Shown piece after piece: positions 19,093-27,781 of a stretch of DNA of 64,000 nt. A program made the translations under genes and the position numbers. Numbering within the stretch: the first letter of the stretch is position 1; every line of letters begins with the position of its first letter. The notes under the pieces are model-generated. The model was not told the origin of the DNA. It saw only the letters and a program-made list of their open reading frames with translations, and did no database searches. The DNA comes from Bacteroidota bacterium (GTDB lineage Bacteria; Bacteroidota; Bacteroidia; AKYH767-A; OLB10): contig JADJOH010000008.1 of NCBI GenBank assembly GCA_016713925.1, forward strand, positions 434,001 through 498,000, read 5' to 3'.

Positions 19093-19902
19093 ATAAGTAT
19101 GGATACATTAACAAATATTAAATTGGCTGGCGTTTATTTTCAATTTTTAAGTTGAGGTATGCGAGGCTATCCTAATTTGGCCTCCGATACAATCTTTATA
19201 AGTTTTATGATAGCAAGTTGCTTGTTAATGTCGGCTACATTCCTTACGCTCTTGCTCGTAGCCCGCAAGGTGGTCTTGCAGGTAAATGGTATCTTTATTC
19301 TAATGGAGCGATGTTCTGAGTGGGTTCAATCATTGTTAAAGCTAGCTCTTCATCAGGCATTTGAAGAAGCTGTTCATAACTGATTGCTAACAATGTTATT
19401 TTCTCTAGGTAACCCGCGATTGTCTTCCGAATTATGCCAAGTGATTTGCTGATCATCCAGCTGGAAGGCCGTTTTTTAAGTGATGAGTAATAAGTAGTAG
19501 TTGTTGCATGGCAATAGTTTTTGCGGCCATTAGTGATTTTTGTTACAAATATCCAAGACCTTTTAAACCGTACCTTTTAAACAACTCAAAGTGGTAGTTA
19601 TCCGTCGGAATAGCTCAGTTAAGATGGCGCCCTGTTGCCGGAATGGCGCAAAGAGCAACTGGTCCCCTATGCATCGGAATGGCATCAATAGTGTGGTACC
19701 CATTGTGACGGAGTGGCACAACCAATAGGTGGTACACTATGCACTGGTGTAGTCAGTATTGCTTTAACCACAATAGATTCATACCGTACCAATTATTATG
19801 GCCAATATGTTCTTGTGGTTGAGAAAAAGGCCGGAAATTATATGGAATGCTTAAATTAAAATTCCGGTATTTTATGGTTACTCAGAAAATTGCTGTCAGG
19901 CT
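19093..19902. other. Intergenic region with mobile-element debris
   Basis: No intact gene. From about 19175 to 19319 one plus-strand frame reads through 45 or so codons of protein-like text (KFYDSKLLVNVGYIPYALAR) that I cannot assign. At 19295-19530 the minus strand carries an IS21 istA fragment, annotated separately. At about 19606-19745 there are four degenerate units of 33-37 bases beginning CGGAATRGC. The rest shows nothing. Confidence 0.5.
19295..19530 (-). pseudogene. Truncated, frameshifted IS21-family istA transposase
   Basis: Reading the minus strand from the ATG at 19530-19528 gives MAAKTIAMQQLLLITHHLKN, the start of IS21 IstA proteins. After GLPAG there is a stop; one frame over, the text continues as ISKSLGIIRKTIAGYLEKI, the IstA helix-turn-helix, and SYEQLLQMPDEELAL, and then stops at 19295. 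So only the N-terminal 80 or so codons survive, with a one-base loss inside. The DDE catalytic domain, istB and terminal inverted repeats are not seen. It marks a past insertion at the edge of the AT-rich adhesin cluster. Confidence 0.75.
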
Positions 19903-21036
19903 TTATTCCTCCTCCTTATTCATCAATTGCATGAGCAATGTGTATGCTTGCTCTGTGACAATATTTTCCGGCAGGCTTGCTTTTTCATCAATAGGAAGAA
20001 TTTCAATATATCCTCCGTCTTTTATCCCCGTGCGAACCGGTACCATGCTGTATTTTCCTGCAGCTTCTTGTTGAAAGATGTAATTTTTATCCTGATAACT
20101 GACAACAGCCCCTTCCGGAACAACATCTGTTTCTTTTTCTTTGATCTGTATTTCCGCGTTCATGAACATGCCCGGTAAAAGGTTTTTGTCATAGGCTTCA
20201 AAGTGGCAATGTACTTCTACGCTCCTGTGCTCATCCAGCTCCTTGCCGATCAAAATTATTTCACAGGGGAATTTCTTTCCCGGATCAGAGTTGGTCCATG
20301 TCATGACCTTTTGTCCGATGGAAACATATTGAATGTCCTTTTCGAAAACAGTCATGTTGAGATGTATGTCTTTGGGATCAACCAGCTCAAACAGGACATC
20401 CGACGGATTCACAAATGCGCCTACATTCACTTTCACCACGGCGACATAGCCATCAATGGGAGAGCGTATGGCGACGCTGCGGGAGATGTTGTCATCGGTC
20501 AGGCCTTCCGGATTGATGCCCGCCAGCTTCAATTGCTCGGAGAGGGAACGGATCAATACCTTGTTGGACTTAAACTCCGCTTCCGCCTCCTGAAAGGATT
20601 TATCACTGCTTGTTTTGGTGACATTTAATTCCTGCTGCCTGGAGTATTCCTGCTCCAATTGTCGTCCTTTTATTTTTGCGGTCAAGTAGTCTTGTTGAAG
20701 TTGGATGAGTCGAGGGTCTTCCATCACCGCTAACTCTTCTCCTTTACGGAGATGCATACCCGGTAGTAGTTTGGTTGATTTCAGATAACCACCCAAAGGA
20801 AAAGTTATGGAAATCATGTTCTGTGGTGGTACATCAATGATGCCATTGACCTGTAAACGCGCGGCCATCTTTCTTTTTTCTATCCGACCGGTTTTTATGC
20901 CCGATCGCTGAACTTGTTCGGGAGTAAGCTGAACGGCATTTCCATTTACCGGAGCTGCTGCTTGTTCAGCATTTTCTTTGTTACTCGTGCAGGCGATGGA
21001 CTGAACAAGTAGTATGAGGAGGATTATTTTTTTCAT
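19903..21036 (-). CDS. Efflux RND transporter periplasmic adaptor lipoprotein (CusB/HlyD type)
   Basis: 377 residues. The N-terminus is a lipoprotein signal with the lipobox cysteine at C16 (VQSIAC). Then come the membrane-fusion-protein parts: a barrel-sandwich half near GGYLKSTKLLPGMHLRKGEE, a coiled-coil hairpin (about 115-180), the returning half IRSPIDGYVAVVKVNVG, and a beta-barrel/membrane-proximal end with LLPGMFMNAEI. It links the inner-membrane pump to the outer-membrane channel. It follows the pump gene by one base on the same strand, so the two form one operon. No metal-binding Met/His cluster like that of CusB's N-terminus is evident, so the substrate remains 'heavy metal' by family only. 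Confidence 0.88.
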   Translation of the reverse strand: MKKIILLILLVQSIACTSNKENAEQAAAPVNGNAVQLTPEQVQRSGIKTGRIEKRKMAARLQVNGIIDVPPQNMISITFPLGGYLKSTKLLPGMHLRKGEELAVMEDPRLIQLQQDYLTAKIKGRQLEQEYSRQQELNVTKTSSDKSFQEAEAEFKSNKVLIRSLSEQLKLAGINPEGLTDDNISRSVAIRSPIDGYVAVVKVNVGAFVNPSDVLFELVDPKDIHLNMTVFEKDIQYVSIGQKVMTWTNSDPGKKFPCEIILIGKELDEHRSVEVHCHFEAYDKNLLPGMFMNAEIQIKEKETDVVPEGAVVSYQDKNYIFQQEAAGKYSMVPVRTGIKDGGYIEILPIDEKASLPENIVTEQAYTLLMQLMNKEEE

Positions 21037-21037
21037 G

Positions 21038-24000
21038 TTATTTGCTATTTCCGGTTAATGTATGGATGCGTATAAGCGCATGCCGGTACAAGCGCTCGGT
21101 TTCATAATATTGTTGTTGGATGTCAATTGATTTATTCATAAACATAACCCACTGCATATAGTCGATGTCTCCATTCTCGAGCCTCTTTCCGGCATCTTGG
21201 GTAATCGTCATTGCACCGGTCAATCCTTTTTCTTTATACCAGCTTAAACTTTCACGATAGGAATTCAATTCACTTAAGGTGGTAGTGTAGAAAATATTTA
21301 GTTCTTCTTCCGCCGAGCGTGTATGTTGTATAGCAATGGCCTCTTCAATTTTTCCGGCGTTCACCTTGCTGGCTCTGAAATTCCAGAAGAGCGGGATGCT
21401 GAGTCCAACCTGTATGCCATCAAACCGATCATTCCCATCAAAGAATATTTCAGTATCCCCTGACCGTTGCCAGCCTTTGATGGATTGGTTGAAATAGCCA
21501 ATGCTGATTCCGGGCCAGGCTTGTGATTTCTCCAAAAGCGTTTTTGAATGCGCCAGTTTTTCTTCCTGTTTCATGGCCAGGAGGGAAGGATGTTGTTGAA
21601 GTGCGGATGGATCGGGTGTCCCGGGCCATGTAGTCTCGGGATTAAAATCACTAAGGTCGGCAGTTACCGGTGCAGTGGTGTGGAGGAGGATGTTCAATTG
21701 CTCGTTCAATTTCTTCAGCTCGGACAATTGATGTTGATAGGCCATTTTCCATTCCCCTTGTATCAGTTCTGCATAGGCCTTGTCGCTTCCGGTACTGCTT
21801 CCTTTTTCCAGCATTAACCGGCTCCGGTCTGCATAGACGGAATAGATGCTGTCGGCTGTTTTTAATAAGCGGACCTGTTGTTGGGTAGTATAGATGTCCG
21901 TAAAGAGCATCCATATTTTAGCGGTGATCAGTTGTTCTTCTTCTTTTAACTGCCATTGCGCCAGACTAATTCCATCTTTACCTAACTGTGATTTTCGGAT
22001 ATACGTAAACGGTAGTTGGAATTCCTGACTGATGATGTATTTTTGATCGTTGTTTAGGCTGTTCACCTGTCCAAATTCACCACTTACTGTTGTCGCTCCC
22101 GGTTCCCAACTGCTTTGCTTCATTTTTTTGAAGTAGTCTATGCGCAATGCTTTTGCGGTGACGGAAGGATTTTTCATGGCTGAATCCAGAGCAGCTTGTA
22201 TAGAAATTTGCTGTTGTGCATTCGCCTGTATCGCGGGAAGAACAAGAAGGAGAAGAAGGGTCCCTTTGCGAAGATTTCTTTTGTTGATCCAGGTCTGCCT
22301 GTGGATATAAAGCAAGGGCACAAGAAATAGCGTGAGGAAGGTAGCAGATAGTAGTCCGCCGATAACCACAGTTGCTAATGGTTTTTGTACCTCTGCACCG
22401 GCACCATTGCTCAGCGCCATCGGAAGGAATCCCAGTGACGCAACAGCAGCGGTCATTAACACCGGTCGCAATCGGGTCCTGGTTCCTTTTCTAACAATCT
22501 CGAGCGGGTCAAGAAGCCCTTCTGCCCTCAGCTTATTGAATTCGGATAACAATACTATGCCATTTAATACCGCCACACCGAAGAGGGCGATGAAACCAAT
22601 ACCCGCACTAATACTAAAAGGTAAGCCGCGTAGCGAGAGGGCGATAATGCCTCCAATCGCTGACAAAGGAATAGCACTGAAGATGAGCAGGCCCTGGCCC
22701 AATGATCCGAAGGCAAAGTACAAGAGCAAAAAGATAAGCCCCAATGCCAAGGGTACGGCTATGCTTAACCGTTGTTTGGCTTCGATCAGATTTTCAAAGG
22801 CACCACCGTAAGTAATGTAGTATCCGGGAGGCAATTTAATTTTATCATTGACCTTTGTTTCCAATTCATCCACTATACTCTGTACATCTCTTCCTCTTAC
22901 ATTGAAGCCAACAATAATTCTTCTCTTCGCATCTTCACGCTGTATCTGATTAGGTCCGTCTTTCACTTCTACCTCTGCGACCTGATAAAGCGGTATTTGC
23001 AATCCGTTTTTTGTGGGGATGAGTAAGTTGCTTACATCATTCTCATCTTTCCGCAACGCCAGATCTAAGCGAACGACCAGATCAAATCTGCGTTCTCCTT
23101 CAAACACCTGACCGCTGATTTGTCCGGCGAAAGCAGCATTGACCACTTTATTGACTTCTTCTACCGGTACTCCATATTGCGCCAAGGCCTGACGGTTGTA
23201 GCGAATAACAATCTGTGGCATTCCTGTCATGCTCTCTACATAGAGGTCGCGGGATCCTTCTACTTGCTGCGTCAATTTCCCTAAGATGTTTGCATAACGC
23301 GTGAGGGTATCCAAATCTTCTCCAAAAATTTTGCAGACCACATCTTGTCGTGCTCCCGTCATGAGTTCATTGAAACGCATTTGTACCGGATATTGAAATC
23401 CTGCCGTGATACCCGGAATTTTCTGAAGTTCGGTACTCATTTTCTCGGTCAACTCATCGAAGGTTTTGGCGGAAGTCCAGTCTTTTTTATCTTTCAAAAT
23501 CACCATCATATCACTCGCCTCAATGGGCATGGGATCGGTTGGAATTTCTCCGCTACCAATTTTAGTGACGATCTTTTCTACTTCAGGAAATTTCTCTTTC
23601 AAAAGTTTTGCCGCTTCTGTAGTCGCTTTAATGGTCATGGTCAGACTGCTTCCTGTCATCACCCGTGTATCTACTGCCAGATCGCCCTCCTCTAACTCCG
23701 GAATAAACTCTCCTCCCATATTCATCAGCAAAAGCATACTGACGACAAACGCAACGATGGATCCTCCAATAACAAGCATAGGTTTACGGACAAACTTCTC
23801 CAGCCAACGACTGAATAAATGCTCTAATTTCTCCATCATCTTATCAGAGAAATTTTTAGTATGACTGATTTTCTTACTCAGGAATAAGCTGCTCATCATG
23901 GGGATATAGGTAAGCGACAGAATAAATGCACCCAACAAAGCGAAAGCTACGGTTTGTGCCATGGGCTTGAACATTTTTCCTTCTATTCCTTCCAACATAA

Positions 24001-25399
24001 AGATGGGGAGGTATACAATCAGAATAATCACTTGACCGAATACCGCACTATTCATCATTCGGGTAGAAGAAGAAATGACTTCATGATTCATTTCTTCCTG
24101 TGTGAGTACTTTTCCTTCACCCAGTTTTCGGCTATGCATCAACCGGTGCATGACGGCTTCCACGATAATCACTGCACCATCCACGATGAGACCGAAGTCA
24201 AGCGCTCCTAAACTCATCAGGTTGCCACTCACTCCAAATGCATTCATCAGTATCACTGCAAATAACATCGACAAGGGAATGACCGAGGCCACGATTAAAC
24301 CGGCACGAATATGTCCGAGGAATAGCACCAATACAAACACAACGATCAATGCTCCTTCCAGCAAATTTTTCTCTACTGTACCAATGGCATTATTCACCAT
24401 CTTGGTACGATCCAGAAAGGGTTCTATGATGACTCCTTGCGGAAGGCTCTTGCGAATCTGCTCAATACGTCCTTTCACAATATCGATCACTTCGGAAGAG
24501 TTGGCCCCTTTCAGCATCATGACGATACCACCAGCTACCTCTCCGTCATCATTGTAGGTCATGGCACCATAACGGTTCGCCTGTCCGAAACGGATTTCAG
24601 AAACGTCTTTCATCAAAACCGGTAAACCATTGGGAAGATTTTTAACCGCAATTTGTTCAATGTCCTTCAGTGAATTGACAAGACCTTCAGTTCTTATGAA
24701 TAATACGGAAGGACCTTTCTCAATGTACGCACCGCCCGTATTGCTGTTGTTGTTCGAGAGTGCTGTGAAAATATCGCTGATGCTGAGTCCATAGGATTTC
24801 AGTTTCCGGGCATCCACTGCAATCTCATATTGTTTCAGTTTGCCGCCAAAGCTGCTGATATCAGCGATACCTTTTACTCCTAGAAGTTGCCGTCGTACAA
24901 TCCAGTCCTGAATGGTACGTAGCTCCATCGCGTTGTATTGCTGCTCATATCCGGGAGCGGGGCGCAATACATACTGATAGATCTCTCCGAGTCCTGTCGT
25001 TACAGGTGCCATTTCCGGTGTTCCTAAACCCGGAGGTATCAGGCTTTGCACTTGTAACAGTCTTTCGCTTACCTGCTGCCGGGCCCAGTACACATCCGTT
25101 TCATCGGTGAACACCAGGGTGACCAGAGAAAGTCCGAAACGAGAGAAACTCCTGATTTCTTTCAGCCCCGGAATATTGCTATTGCCCTGTTCAATGGGAT
25201 AGGTGATGAGACGTTCCACATCCGGAGCGCCCAAAGCGGGTGAGACGGTTATTACCTGCACCTGATTATCGGTAATGTCAGGAACAGCATCAATGGGCAG
25301 TTTTTGAAGGTCGTATAATCCAAACAGGACCAACGCTACCGTCAGCAAACCGACCACCAACTTATTCTTTATTGAGAATTTGATGATTGCATTTAACAT
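21038..25399 (-). CDS. czcA: CzcA/CusA-family heavy-metal RND pump fused to a TolC-like outer-membrane factor
   Basis: 1453 residues, about 400 longer than a standard pump. Residues 1-1040 are a complete RND transporter: IEQGNSNIPGLKEI pore-domain motifs, the TM4 proton-relay segment LGALDFGLIVDGAVIIVE with its acidic residues, and a second set of membrane helices ending VPLLYIHRQTWI. After a hydrophobic, signal-like stretch (GTLLLLLVLPAIQANAQ) the last 390 or so residues are TolC-family alpha-helical text (ISIQAALDSAMKNPSV, then long heptad-like helices). Such fusions recur in Bacteroidota and put two of three efflux parts in one polypeptide. Operon with the adaptor downstream and a small protein upstream. 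Confidence 0.9.
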   Translation of the reverse strand: MLNAIIKFSIKNKLVVGLLTVALVLFGLYDLQKLPIDAVPDITDNQVQVITVSPALGAPDVERLITYPIEQGNSNIPGLKEIRSFSRFGLSLVTLVFTDETDVYWARQQVSERLLQVQSLIPPGLGTPEMAPVTTGLGEIYQYVLRPAPGYEQQYNAMELRTIQDWIVRRQLLGVKGIADISSFGGKLKQYEIAVDARKLKSYGLSISDIFTALSNNNSNTGGAYIEKGPSVLFIRTEGLVNSLKDIEQIAVKNLPNGLPVLMKDVSEIRFGQANRYGAMTYNDDGEVAGGIVMMLKGANSSEVIDIVKGRIEQIRKSLPQGVIIEPFLDRTKMVNNAIGTVEKNLLEGALIVVFVLVLFLGHIRAGLIVASVIPLSMLFAVILMNAFGVSGNLMSLGALDFGLIVDGAVIIVEAVMHRLMHSRKLGEGKVLTQEEMNHEVISSSTRMMNSAVFGQVIILIVYLPIFMLEGIEGKMFKPMAQTVAFALLGAFILSLTYIPMMSSLFLSKKISHTKNFSDKMMEKLEHLFSRWLEKFVRKPMLVIGGSIVAFVVSMLLLMNMGGEFIPELEEGDLAVDTRVMTGSSLTMTIKATTEAAKLLKEKFPEVEKIVTKIGSGEIPTDPMPIEASDMMVILKDKKDWTSAKTFDELTEKMSTELQKIPGITAGFQYPVQMRFNELMTGARQDVVCKIFGEDLDTLTRYANILGKLTQQVEGSRDLYVESMTGMPQIVIRYNRQALAQYGVPVEEVNKVVNAAFAGQISGQVFEGERRFDLVVRLDLALRKDENDVSNLLIPTKNGLQIPLYQVAEVEVKDGPNQIQREDAKRRIIVGFNVRGRDVQSIVDELETKVNDKIKLPPGYYITYGGAFENLIEAKQRLSIAVPLALGLIFLLLYFAFGSLGQGLLIFSAIPLSAIGGIIALSLRGLPFSISAGIGFIALFGVAVLNGIVLLSEFNKLRAEGLLDPLEIVRKGTRTRLRPVLMTAAVASLGFLPMALSNGAGAEVQKPLATVVIGGLLSATFLTLFLVPLLYIHRQTWINKRNLRKGTLLLLLVLPAIQANAQQQISIQAALDSAMKNPSVTAKALRIDYFKKMKQSSWEPGATTVSGEFGQVNSLNNDQKYIISQEFQLPFTYIRKSQLGKDGISLAQWQLKEEEQLITAKIWMLFTDIYTTQQQVRLLKTADSIYSVYADRSRLMLEKGSSTGSDKAYAELIQGEWKMAYQHQLSELKKLNEQLNILLHTTAPVTADLSDFNPETTWPGTPDPSALQQHPSLLAMKQEEKLAHSKTLLEKSQAWPGISIGYFNQSIKGWQRSGDTEIFFDGNDRFDGIQVGLSIPLFWNFRASKVNAGKIEEAIAIQHTRSAEEELNIFYTTTLSELNSYRESLSWYKEKGLTGAMTITQDAGKRLENGDIDYMQWVMFMNKSIDIQQQYYETERLYRHALIRIHTLTGNSK

Positions 25400-25511
25400 A
25401 AGGAAGAATTCTTAAATGAAGGATGAATAAAAAATCATATCGTTATCAGTGCATGATACGATAATTGAATGATCAGCGCATAGACTGATCAGCACATGAA
25501 ATATATACAGT

Positions 25512-25904
25512 TTAAGATTTGGGCGGATTCCAAATATCCGTGAAATAGGAATTGGGGGGTAGATTGTCTTTTGAAGGGATGGTAAATTCCCTGCAATCGT
25601 TCATTCCAATAGTTAAATTCCCCTCAGCATGTTTGCGCTGATAAAACTTCAGATAATCGGTATGCTGTGAGCAGTCATGGTTCTTAAAAGGAAGTTGAGG
25701 ATGGTGATTCAGATCGTCTTTATGATTTGCCAAATTCGAATTTAAAAAATGCATTTCCAGAAAAACGGAAAATGACAGATCAGGGTCTTCGGTGCGATGT
25801 TCCAGAAAATGAGTGAAGAGAACGGGCATCTTAAATACCTGATCCAATCCCGTGCCTGAAGCGGCAAAGGAAAATATCAATAAGTAGCCTACTATTTTCT
25901 TCAT
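25512..25904 (-). CDS. Small His/Asp-rich secreted protein of the metal-efflux operon
   Basis: 130 residues with an N-terminal hydrophobic segment (MKKIVGYLLIFSFAASG) likely to be a signal or membrane anchor. The mature part holds scattered His, Asp and two Cys (NHKDDLNHHPQL, KNHDCSQH, MNDC), suggestive of metal binding. Small proteins like this commonly precede CzcA-type pumps in Bacteroidota. It lies 112 bases before the pump on the same strand, and its start is preceded six bases away by a TAnnTTTG element, so it probably leads the operon and could sense or buffer the metal; that role is inference. Confidence 0.65.
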   Translation of the reverse strand: MKKIVGYLLIFSFAASGTGLDQVFKMPVLFTHFLEHRTEDPDLSFSVFLEMHFLNSNLANHKDDLNHHPQLPFKNHDCSQHTDYLKFYQRKHAEGNLTIGMNDCREFTIPSKDNLPPNSYFTDIWNPPKS

Positions 25905-25910
25905 TCAACA

Positions 25911-25918
25911 CAAAGATA
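25911..25918 (-). promoter_or_regulatory. Bacteroidota -7 promoter element of the metal-efflux operon
   Basis: The minus strand reads TATCTTTG, a full match to TAnnTTTG, six bases before the ATG of the small His-rich protein gene. No clear TTTG element is seen at the -33 position. Transcription should begin at or within a few bases of the start codon. Confidence 0.5.
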
Positions 25919-26006
25919 ACAATAACTCGTTGAAGTCCATATTCGCCCCTCTTTCTACCTGACTTCCAAACGATGTCCATCTTCCGTCGCTCCCCATCCC
26001 CCCCCA

Positions 26007-26054
26007 GTCTCGTCAGATTCAAATCGTCGAAGACGAATTGAGTAATGACGAGAC
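26007..26054. repeat. Imperfect-hairpin dispersed repeat, copy 1
   Basis: A 48-base element bounded by the perfect 9-bp inverted repeat GTCTCGTCA/TGACGAGAC, with an inner hairpin TCGTC-GAA-GACGA. It shares ends and design with the element 14 bases downstream and with one at 45.7 kb, and resembles REP-like extragenic palindromes. Confidence 0.65.
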
Positions 26055-26068
26055 GATCCCCCCGGTGA

Positions 26069-26113
26069 TCTCGTCAGACTCATGCATCGAAGATGGAATG
26101 AGAAATGACGAGA
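26069..26113. repeat. Imperfect-hairpin dispersed repeat, copy 2
   Basis: A 45-base element with ends TCTCGTCA/TGACGAGA and the core CATCGAAGATGGAA. The copy at 45685-45729 is the same length, in reverse orientation, and nearly identical; the match continues into flanks (GGTGATC before, GAACGATC after). It lies directly upstream of the promoter of the cobalamin-binding subunit gene. Confidence 0.7.
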
Positions 26114-26129
26114 AGAACGATCGTTTTAT

Positions 26130-26137
26130 TACTTTTG
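26130..26137 (+). promoter_or_regulatory. -7 promoter element of the B12-binding subunit gene (leaderless candidate)
   Basis: TACTTTTG fits TAnnTTTG exactly and ends four bases before the ATG at 26142. With the usual distance from this box to the transcription start, the mRNA would begin at about the start codon. Confidence 0.5.
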
Positions 26138-26141
26138 CCCC

Positions 26142-26549
26142 ATGCAACGCCCTATCCGTGTTCTCATTGCTAAAGTCGGCCTCGATGGCCATGACCGTGG
26201 CGCCAAAGTAATTGCCTCCTTCCTGCGCGATGCCGGTATGGAAGTGATTTATACCGGTTTGCGACAAACTCCCGAAATGGTAGTGAATGCCGCTGTCCAG
26301 GAAGATGTGGATGCCATTGGCGTCAGTATTCTGAGTGGTGCTCATATGACTGTTTTTCCGCGGATCCTTCATTTGTTGAAGGAGAAAGGAATGGATGATG
26401 TGTTGCTGACCGGTGGTGGAATTATTCCGGATGATGATATGAAGAAGCTGGTAGCCATGGGTTGTGGCCGGTTATTTCCTCCCGGAACAGAAACTTCGGA
26501 AATTATCAGCTATATGACGGAAGAAGTAAAAAGATTGAAAAAAATCTGA
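26142..26549 (+). CDS. Cobalamin-binding subunit of a methylmalonyl-CoA mutase-type enzyme
   Basis: 135 residues forming one B12-binding Rossmann domain. The diagnostic DxHxxG is D15-G-H17-D-R-G20, with H17 the lower axial cobalt ligand; the S-x-L loop (VSILSGAH) and the GG loop (LTGGGIIP) follow at the proper distances. It corresponds to the C-terminal domain or small subunit of methylmalonyl-CoA or isobutyryl-CoA mutase, enzymes that rearrange acyl-CoA carbon skeletons. The large catalytic subunit is not in this window, so the partner must be elsewhere. An acyl-CoA enzyme (enoyl-CoA hydratase) follows at 90 bases, which supports a role in acyl-CoA metabolism. Confidence 0.88.
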   Translation: MQRPIRVLIAKVGLDGHDRGAKVIASFLRDAGMEVIYTGLRQTPEMVVNAAVQEDVDAIGVSILSGAHMTVFPRILHLLKEKGMDDVLLTGGGIIPDDDMKKLVAMGCGRLFPPGTETSEIISYMTEEVKRLKKI

Positions 26550-26639
26550 CGTTCAACCGGTACCTGAATTAGCTGAAAAATTATTCTTTACAACACTCGC
26601 TAAACGCGTGAACCCTTACTACCAAACACGAATCACGAT

Positions 26640-27419
26640 ATGAACTATACCAACATCCTTTATACTGTAGAAAATGCGATTTGCACGATTACCATTCATC
26701 GGCCCGATAAGTTAAACGCATTGAATAAAGATACCATCGCTGAAGTGGGGAAAGCGTTTCTTGCTGCTCAACAAGATGATCATGTTCGCGGAATTATCCT
26801 GACCGGTAGCGGTGCAAAGGCTTTTATTGCCGGTGCTGACATCAGCGAGTTCGCTTCTTTTAGTCTGGAAGAGGGGATGGCCTTGAGTGCTCACGGACAT
26901 GACGTATTTAACAGCGTGGAGACATGCAGTAAGCCTGTTATTGCTGCGGTGAACGGATTTGCTCTCGGTGGAGGATGTGAATTGGCGATGGCTTGTCATA
27001 TGCGAATTGCTGCAGAAAATGCAAAGTTCGGACAGCCGGAAGTGAAACTCGGACTCATTCCCGGTTACGGAGGTACGCAACGTTTAGCCCAACTCATCGG
27101 TAAAGGCAAAGCGATGGAGTTATTGATGACGGCTGACATGATCGATGCCAATGAGGCGTATCGTCTGGGACTCGTTAATTATGTTGTTCCTTCTGATCAA
27201 TTGTTGGATAAGTGCCGAGAAGTATTGAATAAAATCATTGCGAATGCTCCTGTTGCCATAGCCGAAATAGTACATACTGTAAATGCGCATTATGACAAAC
27301 AATCGGATGGCTTTAAAGAAGAGATCGCGCGTTTTGGTGCATGCTTTACAACAAATGATTTTAAAGAAGGCACTGATGCTTTTCTGAATAAAAGGAAAGC
27401 TGTTTTTACAGGGAAATAG
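26640..27419 (+). CDS. Enoyl-CoA hydratase / 3-hydroxybutyryl-CoA dehydratase (crotonase)
   Basis: 259 residues, the normal crotonase length. The oxyanion-hole segments are AFIAGADISEF and the GGGCELAMACH turn. Both catalytic glutamates are present, E114 and E134 (GQPEVKLGLIPGYGG), 20 residues apart as in true hydratases. It hydrates the double bond of short enoyl-CoA in beta-oxidation or butyrate-type pathways; closest in feel to short-chain (crotonyl) hydratases. It follows the B12-binding subunit on the same strand. The ORFs on the opposite strand are shadows. Confidence 0.9.
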   Translation: MNYTNILYTVENAICTITIHRPDKLNALNKDTIAEVGKAFLAAQQDDHVRGIILTGSGAKAFIAGADISEFASFSLEEGMALSAHGHDVFNSVETCSKPVIAAVNGFALGGGCELAMACHMRIAAENAKFGQPEVKLGLIPGYGGTQRLAQLIGKGKAMELLMTADMIDANEAYRLGLVNYVVPSDQLLDKCREVLNKIIANAPVAIAEIVHTVNAHYDKQSDGFKEEIARFGACFTTNDFKEGTDAFLNKRKAVFTGK

Positions 27420-27508
27420 TTTCACGAGAAAGAATTATGGCGGTTTGATAGCTTCCTGTTTTTCAGGTAAATTATATTCTGTCTTATTCTTCAAAATTAT
27501 TTTAAAAG

Positions 27509-27781
27509 ATGGTCGCGGTTCGAATCATTGTTACCGGTAAAGTACAGGGTGTATTTTTTCGTCAATCTGCACTCTCTAAAGCACTTGATTTAAAGCTCAG
27601 GGGATTTGTGATGAATCAGCCCGATGGATCTGTATTAATAGAAGCTATCGGTGAGGAAGAGAATATCTAAAGTCTCTTCGAATGGTGCCATCGGGGTCCT
27701 CTTCCTGCTAAAGTTGAAAAAGTTCATAAAGTTCAAATTGATTTTTTTGCAGGCTATGATACTTTTCTAATCAAGAAGTAG
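27509..27781 (+). pseudogene. Acylphosphatase with an in-frame stop codon
   Basis: From ATG 27509 the frame reads VRIIVTGKVQGVFFRQSA and GFVMNQPDGSV, the acylphosphatase active-site strand with the phosphate-binding arginine (VFFR) and the catalytic asparagine (MN). A TAA at 27668-27670 interrupts after EEENI, and the same frame then continues SLFEWCHRGPLPAKVEKV to a TAG at 27779-27781. The whole would be 91 codons, the usual size, so the TAA sits where a sense codon such as CAA is expected. The truncated form keeps the active-site residues but loses the last helix and strand. Either a point mutation, a sequencing error or a decayed gene. Confidence 0.8.

Noticed and set aside
19606..19640. 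tRNA-like 5' part with TAGCTCAGTT
   Set aside because: No matching acceptor 3' strand and no GTTCRA T-loop follow at the right distance; it belongs to a series of degenerate repeat units.
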